64,000 bases of DNA from Dactylorhiza incarnata. Its lineage: Eukaryota > Streptophyta > Magnoliopsida > Asparagales > Orchidaceae. Both the position numbers and the translations under genes were made by a program. This document shows, piece by piece, positions 54,263-62,965 of the stretch. The DNA lies in NCBI GenBank assembly GCA_033032865.1, contig JAWHQI010000239.1, forward strand, positions 1,646,001 through 1,710,000, written 5' to 3'. Each line of letters starts with the position of its first letter. Position 1 is the first letter of the stretch. Below the pieces are notes generated by a model that worked only from the letters and a program-made list of their open reading frames with translations, had not been told where the DNA came from and made no database searches.

Positions 54263-55128
54263 CCTCGGTTCTTTTTGCTTGTTGTGCAGCAGCTGGGTTT
54301 GGCTCGTTCTTTCTTCTGGCTACTATATAGTTTCTTCTTTTCTTCTGCTGTTTTCCTGCACCCTTTGGGATGAGACATTCTTTTCTTATGGATGCCTCAG
54401 GTTCAGGTTTGTAGCTACCGCCGGAGATTGAGCGGGGCCATTCTGTTCCCTATCGAGGCCTTCCCTCTCTAGTAGGTAAGGATGTAGTTCTTTTGTTGTA
54501 GTCGTTACTTTTGGATTGTCGGCTCTCTTCCTGCGGGTTCGTGTCAGCTGTTGGCGCCCGTATGGTTGTTGTTCAGTTACTTGCTTTTGCTGCTACTTGC
54601 ACTCTCTTCTTATTATGGTTTTATAAGGCTTGTACTCTTTGGAAAAAGAATGTATTATTTTCTTTGGTATACGTGAAACCCTTTTTAAACAAATTAAATT
54701 TTCATAGCATGTCATGCTTTACTTACTATTAAGTATCGCATATTTGCAAAAAACTTAAACCAAAATAAAATGATATTTCCTTATTATATACTAAATTTAG
54801 TCATGCGTTCGCCCTGGAGACATCTCTGGTCTTCAGCGCCTTTAGGAATAAAATGAACCTATTTTCTCCCGTTGTGCGCGCATATCTTTTATAAAGAGTG
54901 GCTATGTAAACCACAGGTCCGAGGGGCACTGCTTCCTAACCCAACGAAAGTAATCTTAAAAGATAATTCCTTTTATTTTTACAAAACTCTTCTCGTAAAA
55001 AATGTTCGTTTGAGTGCTCGCCTGAACGTCTATAGTTGTCCCCTATAGGACGTGGCATCATGACGCGTATTTTCCCCTTACTCTGATATCTTAATTTATT
55101 TCGGGAAAATATGGGTTGTGACAGAGGA

Positions 55129-55603
55129 TTCCCGGAAGGGGAGTATACGATATCAAAAGGAGCGGCCTCTCCGGTCTTCGGCGGGACATTACTCGAGCCC
55201 ACCTTATCAGAAGGGGCGGGCTCTCTGGTCTTCGGTGGTTCATTATTTGAGCCCGCCTTATCAGAAGGGGCGGGCTCTCCAGTCTTCGTCAGGGCAGAGC
55301 TTGAGCCCGCCTTATCAGAAGGGTTGGGCTTTACGGTCATTGGCAGGGCAGTGCTTGAGCCCGCCTTATCAAAAGAGGCAAGCGGATCAGTCGGAGGGGG
55401 CTTGGAGCTACCCGCTTCCGGCTTTGCTGTGATCTTTGCGGTGGCCAAGTCCAGCTTTTCAGGCTGCTCGGCCTTCGCAGACCGATGAGTCTCTTTTTCT
55501 TGCGGTCAGCCGCATTATCCTCACGGTCAGAGATTTTGGACATCAGATCAGCCATTAGGATAAAGGGACTGGCGTCTTGAAAAATCTTAACCGCAAGTTG
55601 CAA
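55129..55603 (-). pseudogene. Element A extra ORF 2, N-terminal part with 20-residue repeats
   Basis: To the right of G the coding-like sequence of A resumes. From ATG 55591 it reads MADLMSKISDREDNAADRKKKRLI. After a frame change it reads LATAKITAKPEAGSSKPPPTD and then about five imperfect 20-residue repeats around SDKAGSS and KTGEPAP (60-base DNA units at about 55150-55375). The repeats are hydrophilic and probably disordered. The plus-strand frame over the same array (55111-55488) is the less likely reading because the minus frame joins the other coding pieces of A. No known domain. Confidence 0.45.
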
Positions 55604-56293
55604 GTAGTGACCTGTGGTTTCAGAGGAATTGTGCAGAGTGGAGAGCTTTCAGAGCTTCTTATAGATATCAGGACAAACCGGTCGCAGTCTCCGGCTAGAA
55701 CTAATATTTTCAAAATCTCCTCAAGATTTGGAAAAATGCGGCGATTATGTTTACCCTGCAATTAGTGCTATGCACCTAAAGCAGCACCTCTAATAGACCG
55801 GGCAGTTTGATATGACTAGCTGCCCAACTCTGCAATTAGTGCTTAGCACATGGGTCTCTTAGCACAGCATGAACGAGCTGGGCGGTCTGCCAATGATAGA
55901 CCTCCACCAAGGATTGAAGACTACAGAGGCTCAAATCCAGAAGGCAAGCCGCAGCCTCAGATAATAAACCGTGCGGGCCGCTATTCTCCTCAAGTCAAGG
56001 TCTCTCAATCCAAGTCCTACACAAACCGAAGGTCAAGCCGCCAATCTGCGCGTCTCATCTTTTATTCTCCCTTCGGTATCCTGTCACCCCCTACCCAATT
56101 CTCCTGTATCCGGGCAGGCGGTTATTTTATACCTGCCCGTTTGTGCAGTCCCCTGAGCCAATAAATAGGGGGGTGACGTTCCAAAGACACGCACACTCAA
56201 ATCCAGGATCTCGCTTGTCAGAGCTGCGGTCTCGAGTTTACATTCTTGCGACTTGTTGTCCGGCTGGCTTCTCCTTTTCCTTGCCCTGTAACA
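55604..56293 (-). other. Probable 5' LTR/leader of element A
   Basis: No gene supported. On the minus strand TATAAAAT lies at 56124-56131 inside a GGGCAGG/CCTGCCC inverted repeat. The right edge ends tgtaaca at 56293, where satellite sequence starts, so the coding-sense LTR would begin TGTTACAGGG. A repeated CTGCAATTAGTGCT occurs at about 55757 and 55831. I could not find a primer site and the 3' LTR is outside the window, so this stays an inference. Confidence 0.4.
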
Positions 56294-58849
56294 AAATTTG
56301 TAAAACCAGTTCTCCATTGGATTTAGGGCTCCGATCTCATTCCAAAAAACTAAATGAACTAAAATCAAGGGAAAGCCCGTCACAAGAGTGACATTCACCG
56401 TGACGGGCGAACTCTGGTCTCGACCGCTGCTAGCGGTCTAAGCGGTTTGATTTCTCTTAGTCAATAGTAACCGGCAGCTTGCTGCCTCCTCTTTTTTTCG
56501 CTTCCTTAGCGTCGAACGTGGAGGTGCAATTCCGACATCAACATAAAACTTGTTCTCCATTAAATGTAGGGATCCTATCTCATTCTGAAAAGTTACTGTG
56601 TACAGTAATCAGACAACTAGATGAAAAGTTTTTGATGTTTGAAGTTTAGGTGTCATTTGGAGCTCAATCTAGCATTACAACTGCAACCAGTTGTATATTA
56701 ACCACTAAATGAACTAAAATTTGTAAAACCAGTTCTCCATTGGATGTAGGGCTCCGATCTCATTCCAAAAAGGAGTTGTTGGCAAAAATCAGACAACTAG
56801 ATTAAAAGATATGGATGATTAAATTATTGGTGTCATTTGTAGCAAAATTCTGCATTACCACTGCAACTCGCTTTATATTAACCACAAAAAAAACCAAATA
56901 GGTATAACTTGGTCTCCATTCGATGTAGGGCTTCAAGCCATTCCGAAAATGTGTTGTGGGCAAAAATTGTACAACTAGATCAAAATTTATAGTTGTTTGA
57001 TGTTTATGTGTCATTTGGAGCTAAATCCCTCATTACCACTTCAACTCATTAATTATCGACTACTAAATAAACTAGAATGGGTAAAACATTTCCTTCATTG
57101 GATGTTGGGCTCCGAGCTCATTCCAAAAAGGTATTGTGGGCAAAAATCAGACAACTAGATCAAAACTTATGATTGTAGATCGACCACAAAACAAATTTGG
57201 AGCTAAATCCTGCATTACCACTACAACCCGCTATAGATCGACCACTAAACAAATTTGAATGGGTAAAACTTATGCTCAATTAGATAGAGAGCTTTGTTCT
57301 AATTCCGTAAAGGTGTTGTGAGAAAAAATCAGACAAATAGATCAAAAGTTATTGATGCTTGAAGTTTAGGTGTCATTTGGAGCTAAATCCCACATTACAA
57401 CAGCAACTTGCTATATATCGATAACTAAATGAACTAGAATGAGTAAAACTTGTTCTCCATTAGATGTAGGGCTGTGATTTCATTCTGAAACTTTGTTGTG
57501 GGTAAAAATTGGGCAACAATATCAAAAGTTATGAATGTTTGAAGTTTAGGTGTCCTTTGGAGCTAAATCTCACATTACTACAACAACCTATTGTATATTG
57601 ACCACTAAACAAACTAGAAATTTAAGCTGTTTCACAATTGAACGTAGGGTTGCAAGATTATTCCGAAAAGTTATAGTGGGCAAAAATTGGACAACCGAAT
57701 CAAAAGTTATGGATGTTTGAAGTTTATGTATCATTTGCAGCTAAATCTTGCATTACCACTACAACCCACTATATATCTAAACTATATGAACTAGAATTGG
57801 TAAAACTTGTGCTCCGTTTGATGTAGTGCTTCGGGTTTATTCCGAAAAGGTGTTGTGGGCAAAAATCACACAACTGGATCAAAAGTTATGGCTCTTTGAA
57901 AATTATTTCACATTTGGAGGTCAATCTCATATTATTACTATAACCTGTTGTATATCAACCACTAAACGAACAGGATTTGGTAGAACTTGTGCTCCATTGG
58001 ATGTAGGGCTCCAATCTTAATATGAAAAGGTGTAGTTGACAAAAATCGGGTAATTTGATCAAAAGTTATAGATGTTGTATATTTAGGTGTCATTTGAAGA
58101 AAAATTTCTCATTTCCACTGCAGTCCACTGTCCATCGACCACTAAACAAACTCGAACAGGCAACTGCTATTCTCCATTGGATGTAGGGCACTGAGCTTAT
58201 TCTGAAAAGTTGTTGTGAGCAAAAAATGGAGAATTGGATGGAAAATTATGACTGTTTGAAGTTCATGTGTGATTTGGAGCAAAATCGCACCTTACCACTA
58301 TAACCCGCTATATATCGACCGCTATACTACTGGTATGGCTTTAACTTCTTCTCAATTTGATATAGGGCTCCGATCTCATTCCAAAAAGGTGTTGTGGGCA
58401 AAAATTAGACAACTGAATCAAAAATTATTAATGCTTGAGGTTTAGGTATCATTTGGAGCTAAATCCCACATTACCACTACAACCCACTGTATATCGACCA
58501 CTAAACAATCTGGAACAGGTTAAACTTATTATTGATTGGATGTAGGGCTCCTATCTTATTTTGAAATGGTGATGTGTACAAAAATCAAAAACCATATCAA
58601 ATTTTTATGCTGCTTGAAGATTAATTGTCATTTGGAGCTAAATCTCACATTACAACTGCAACCTTTTGTATACTGACCAATAAATTAGACAACTGGATCA
58701 AAAGTTATCGATGTTTGAAGTTTAAGTATCATTTGGAGCAAAATCCCTCAAATAACTACAACTCGCTATATATTAATCACTAAACAAACTACAATGGGTA
58801 ATACTTGTTATCCATTGGATGTATGGCTCTGAGCTATTCCGAAAAGGTG
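56294..58849. repeat. Satellite DNA array, monomer about 180 bp
   Basis: A landmark (TGTAGGG and variants) recurs at about 56565, 56745, 56924, 57103, 57285, 57465, 57643, 57822, 58002, 58182, 58361, 58540 and 58820, so steps are 178-182 except for one of 280 that holds a partial unit. Each unit carries CAAAAGTTATGGATGTTTGA, GTGTCATTTGGAGCTAAAT and a CACTAAACRAACT-type segment. Units are diverged, roughly 15-25% by eye. Small open frames in it are chance. A 178-bp insert interrupts the first unit. The length class is typical of plant centromeric or subtelomeric satellites. Confidence 0.92.
56366..56543. mobile_element. Small insertion (178 bp) in the satellite
   Basis: Non-satellite sequence sits between two parts of a monomer that continue each other, flanked by taaaa at 56361-56365 and 56544-56548. 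It contains two hairpins: GCCCGTCAC/GTGACGGGC (56376-56384 with 56401-56409) and GACCGCT/AGCGGTC (56423-56429 with 56433-56439). Read on the minus strand it begins TGTTGATG, as an LTR might, but it ends CTTGA. It may be a small solo LTR or a MITE. Confidence 0.45.
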
Positions 58850-59438
58850 TGAAAGTGCACAGTGGTCCTCTAAGAATCCTCTAGATGGGGGTGAATAGAT
58901 TTTTAAATTTATTTCTATCCTAACTGTGAAAACAATAAAATAAACTAAGGATTTATGCTCAACAAGATCACATGCAGAAAAAAAAATGGTGCAGGAAATA
59001 AAGTGCAGAATAAAAGGAACTTGGGACAGCACAGAAAAGCAATCTAGAAGACACAAAGATTTTTATAGAGGTTACGCAAAATATGGGTACTCCCCTCTTC
59101 TACCACCTGGTAGGGATTTACCACTGTGCATGAGTCTTTTGGTAAGGAGACTCTTAGAACCACTGATCTTTTGACAAGGAGATCATGAACCACCAGATCT
59201 TTTGATAAGAAGATCTTGAACCACCAGACCTTTTGATAAGGAGATCGTGAACCACTGAATCCTTTGGAAGAGGTATTCTCAAAACTCTATACAAGGGAAT
59301 GAGAAGGTGAAAGAAAGAAGGGGAGAAGATGAAGAATTATGTTTTCAGAATTCTAATGAAGGCTGTATGAAGAACAACTTCTTGGATCTTTCACTGGATC
59401 TGCTCTTGATTAACTCCTGCTTATGATAGTGTTGTATT
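58850..59438 (+). mobile_element. Element H: LTR-like fragment interrupted by element I
   Basis: Starts after the satellite with GAAAGTGCACAGTGG and soon reads CTAGATGGGGGTGAATAG, a motif I know from LTRs of plant copia elements. A tandem repeat of about 39 bases (GATCTTTTGATAAGGAGATC and AACCACCA) occupies 59120-59262. No gene. The rest of H would lie to the right of I, beyond the window. Confidence 0.45.
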
Positions 59439-60549
59439 TGTTGGAGTTTCTGAGGTGATCTCAAAGCAATCAATAGTTAGTCTTGCTGCCAACGCAATAT
59501 GAGTCTATAGGGTCGCACATAAAAGCGTTTGGAGAAACTGGAGAAAGGATTGTGTTGGCCTTACTCATATTGGATATGAGTGGAGGACCAATCCTGTGAC
59601 TGCTTGGAATTAAGTTGAGAATGTCTCAACGGGAAATCGTTTAAAGGGTTTAAACGAATGGGTTTATACATGACAAATTCGGCTAAAGGGTTTAATCGAA
59701 TTGTGTCAAATTCGGCTAATGTGATTAACCGAATTATGTTGATTCGACTAATGAAATTCGGCTAATATGATTAACCGAATTTATTACTGATTCAACTAAA
59801 GGGTTTGGCCGAATCAGGTCAGTTCGACGAAAGGGTTTTGCCGAATCAGGTCAGTTCGACGAAAGGGTTTCGCCGTATTTATATAGCCGAATTCATATAG
59901 ACGAATTCGTCGAAATGGTTTCGCCGAATTCGGTTATAGTGATTAGTCGAATTCAGTTATATCGATTAGTCAAATTTGGCGAATGTAAATCTGGACATAA
60001 ATGTTCTGTTTTTCCTCTGGTCTGCGGATAGCCTATTTTATGCCTTGCGTATAAAAGGAACATGTTTAGGGCTTCAGAATTAGACGGTTTTCAGATCGAG
60101 GCCTTTTGCGAGAGAACAAAAGACGGAAGTGTTCCGATCATTCTCGTTCCGTCCGCCGATCGTCCTTCCGTCGGCGCTGGTCGCCGCCGTCGGTCGCCGC
60201 CTCCCCTGGATCGGATCTAGCAGTCCATGGGGACGTTGGGAGCATCCTTCTCCGACCTAGTTCTTGTACGACGAGAAGCTTGGGTTCTCCTTTGCTTGTG
60301 TGGACTTCTGTAGAGGGATCGATCCATTTCGATTCTTGAAGAACTCAAAGACAGAAATTCGGATTTCTCTTGGGAGCACCTTGGTTGAGTGTTGACTCAA
60401 TCCCGCAAAGGTACCCTGTATTTCGATTTGCTTATTCTCTTGAATCATGAAAACCGCAAGATCCGTTAGCTTCTTTTGGGTTGTTCTTGTTATTTCCGCT
60501 GCGCATATGTGATATGTAATCCCGTTCGAGGGGTATAGAAAACCCAACA
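59439..60549 (+). repeat. Element I 5' LTR (1111 bp)
   Basis: Begins tgttggagtt and ends aacccaaca, the same ends as E's LTR in coding sense. The U3 part (59650-59990) has an array of TTCGGCTAA, CCGAATT and TTCGACGAAAGGGTTT units. TATA box TATAAAAGG at 60050-60058. The boundary is set by the end sequences, since the second LTR is outside the window. Confidence 0.8.
60050..60058 (+). promoter_or_regulatory. TATA box of I LTR
   Basis: TATAAAAGG, just after the repeat array and about 490 bases before the LTR end. Confidence 0.7.
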
Positions 60550-60550
60550 G

Positions 60551-60568
60551 TGGTATCAGAGCCAGGTT
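60551..60568 (+). other. Element I primer binding site (iMet tRNA)
   Basis: TGGTATCAGAGCCAGGTT, one base after the LTR; identical to that of E over these bases. Confidence 0.92.
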
Positions 60569-61735
60569 GCAGTAAAGTGCGTGTAAATTGGGACATTTTG
60601 AAGCGTTCTAAATGCCCTAATTTCTTCTTGGAATATCACATTTGATGTTATTTTGTGTGGTTTCTGGTGGTGGGATTTCAAAAAATTTGGTCGGGGCTCT
60701 GCCCCGCACCCCGCAAGGGCTCTGTCCCTTGACCCCGCTCGTTGATCGGTCAGCGAGACCATTACCAGGGGCACTGCCCCTTGGACCCCGTTAGGGGATC
60801 TTCCCCTAAGACCCCACCAGGGGCGCGGCCCCTTGGAACCCCACCAGGAACGCATGTGATTGCGTTGCGATTTTCATGTTTCAGAGGATGTTTCTCCTCT
60901 GCAGTAACCGACCCTCAAAATGGTTTGTGAAACCAAATGTTTAGATTATTGAATCTGACATGAGAGACGAGCTTGTCTACTGCACAAGTGGAGTTGTTGT
61001 TCTTATGTCCAATGCATGTAAATCTGGAGATTTAGAAGTGTTCTAAATGCTCAGATTTAGCCCTGTTTTGTCAAAGTGTTGATAGACTTTTTTTTGTGCA
61101 TATCTGGGATGTATCTGGAATGTGAATGTTGTAATTTTATTTTTTGATTGTGCACTGTGATTAAATGTTAATCATGATTAAAATGTTAATCACTTGAAAT
61201 AAAAATCCCTTATCTAATATTAAGTATTCGGATGCCTTCCGATGGATGACACTCTTCCTGCCTCGATCGATGAAGTGTGGGCTTGCCAAAGCAAGGTGCA
61301 TTAATCTATATTGGTAAGGGTGCGAGCGGATAATTGTGATATCCCACTGTCGACATCGGGTCAAACTTAACTAGGTGACCTCAAAGGTTGAGTGCCTAGA
61401 GGCATAGGGTTGGCATGCTCCATATGATGGATACGAATAAAGAGTTATTCACCAACCATACAAGAGTTGCATAGTGATGCAATTGACAAATGTTGTCTAC
61501 CTAAATAACCGCATTATGAGAGGAACGCCAAAGCGAACTCGTGGTGTTGGTGAAATATGGATCTTGTCCACTAAGAGAGTAGCTCGCATAAACTCTCTGA
61601 ATCGATATCAAGGGTTGTCGATTTGATTAAAAATAGTGGGAGCTCTTTAATAAAAGTCCTTATTAAAAATATATAAAATGTATTTTTAAATATAGTACTA
61701 AAATTTTACTTTGCAAAATTCCTTGTAGAATATCC
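60569..61735 (+). other. Element I 5' leader with GC-rich repeats
   Basis: Related to E's leader (28809-29836). The segment 60685-60845 is very GC-rich, with repeated GGGGC...GCCCC units (CTCTGCCCC, CACTGCCCC, CGCGGCCCC) that can pair with themselves. E has only a short matching stretch (about 29695-29720). No gene. Confidence 0.75.
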
Positions 61736-62518
61736 ATGGCAAGTGGATCTCACTCCGCCTTGTCCTTGAGAGCGATCCTTGAGAAGGATAAGATAAATGT
61801 GACAAATTTCTTAGACTGGTTCAGGAACCTGAGAATTGTTCTCAAGCAAGAGCATAAGCTCTATGTCTTGGAAGAAGATCCCCCTGAAGAGCCAGCCGCT
61901 AATGCACCACGTGCAGATAAAGATACTTATAAGAAGTATGGAGATGACTCCTTAGATGTTGAATTCCTTATGCTCGCGACTATGAACTCTGAGCTTCAGA
62001 AGCAACATGAGAACATAGGTTGTTATGAGATGGTTGAGCACCTGAAGAAAATATTTCAAGGGCAAGCTCGCCAAGAGAGGTTCGATATATCCAGGGCGTT
62101 ATTTCAGTGTAAGATGGGAGCTTGATACCCAGTAGGAACTCACGTACTCAAGATGATTGGGTATATAGAGAGCCTTGAAAGACTGGGGTTTCCTTTGAGC
62201 TAAGAGTTGGCCACTGATCTGATCCTGCAATCGTTGCCGGATAGTTATGAGCAGTTTGTCTTAAATTACAATATGAATGAAATTGACAAGACACTGCCTG
62301 AGCTCCTAGGCATGTTAAGAACTGCCGAGATCAACATGAAGAAGACCAAGCCTGCTAGCCCCATACTGATGGTGCATAAAGGCAAGGGAAAGGTCAAGGG
62401 AACCAAGAAGACTAAGGTAGGACCTAAGTCACATCTTGATCCTAAGTCTTCAGCACTGAAAAGGAAAGGATTGGCTAAGGAAGGGAAGTGCCACCATTGT
62501 GGTAAGGCAGGGCACTAA
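61736..62518 (+). pseudogene. gag: Element I gag
   Basis: Starts MASGSHSALSLRAILEKDK and runs 129 codons to a TGA at about 62123, then continues in the same frame past a second stop near 62201 to 62518. It has ATDLILQSLPDSYEQFVLNY and a zinc knuckle that begins CHHCGKAGH, but the next codon is a stop where E has Trp, and the last knuckle Cys reads as Asn. Clear homologue of E gag. Confidence 0.88.
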
Positions 62519-62965
62519 AGGAGGAACAATCCTCAGTATCTAGAAGATCTGCAGAAGAAGAAGGGAAGTATGACTTCCACTTCAGGTATTTTCGTTATAG
62601 AAATAAACCTTTCTGCTCCTTCATCCTGGGTATTGGATACCGGATGTGGTTCTCACATTTGTATAAATGTGCAGGAACTGAGAAGGAGAAGAATGCTGGG
62701 TAAAGGGGAGGTAGACCTGCGCGTCGGGAATGGAGCAAGAGTTGCTGCCGTCGCCGTTGGTGTTTACTATCTTTCTTTGCCCACATGGATTGTAATAGAA
62801 CTAGATAATTGTTATTATGTTCCGGCCATAACTAGAAACATTATTTCTATTTCATGTTTGGACATGATTGGTTTTTCTTTCGTAATTAAGAAAAATTGTT
62901 GTTCTATTTATACGAATGATGTTTGTTATGGCGTTGCCCAAATGTTTAATGGTTATATGTTTTGA
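62519..62965 (+). pseudogene. pol: Element I protease region
   Basis: Frame 62570-62965 keeps WVLDTGCGSHIC (active site) and the following GNGARVAAVAVGVY and VPAITRNIISISCLDMIGFS, as in E. It is cut by a TGA at 62963-62965; E continues through this point in the same frame. Confidence 0.88.

Larger units (their letters stand above)
52130..55123 (+). mobile_element. Element G: solo LTR (2994 bp) of a large-LTR gypsy element
   Basis: Begins tgtaacgccc, ends gttgtgaca, and is flanked by gagga at 52125-52129 and 55124-55128. It has no internal region, primer site or PPT, so it is what remains after LTR-LTR recombination. The ends resemble those of element B, which suggests a Tekay/Retrosat-like origin; the plus orientation is inferred from the tgtaacgccc start. 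Inside are AT-rich repeats near 52280-52430, C and G runs, and two tandem arrays. Confidence 0.85.
1..56293 (-). mobile_element. Element A: Tat-lineage Ty3/gypsy LTR retrotransposon, split by four insertions, 3' end outside window
   Basis: Minus-strand pieces fall in the order extra ORFs, gag, protease, RT, RNase H, second (archaeal-type) RNase H, integrase, from right to left. The second RNase H, the DNGSS protease and the ORFs upstream of gag are established hallmarks of the Tat/Ogre/Retand group. The pieces are separated by insertions B (2701-11693), C (13401-37996), F (40169-49074) and G (52130-55123). For B, C and G, removing the insert plus one target-site copy brings the flanks back together. 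Every reading frame is broken by stops or frameshifts, so this is an old, dead copy. The right boundary at 56293 is an inference from the point where satellite sequence resumes. The 3' LTR and integrase end lie beyond base 1. Confidence 0.85.

Noticed and set aside
54015..54378. Repetitive minus-strand frames with GGGPYVHPHT units
   Set aside because: Artefact of the 47-bp tandem repeat in the solo LTR; several frames are open because of the repeat composition.
55111..55488. 125-codon plus-strand frame with Gly/Ser repeats
   Set aside because: It is the opposite strand of the 60-base repeats; the minus frame joins the other coding pieces of element A.
60685..60845. GC-rich block as a CpG island of a host gene
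   Set aside because: It lies within the leader of element I between primer site and gag and consists of short repeats; no host gene follows.
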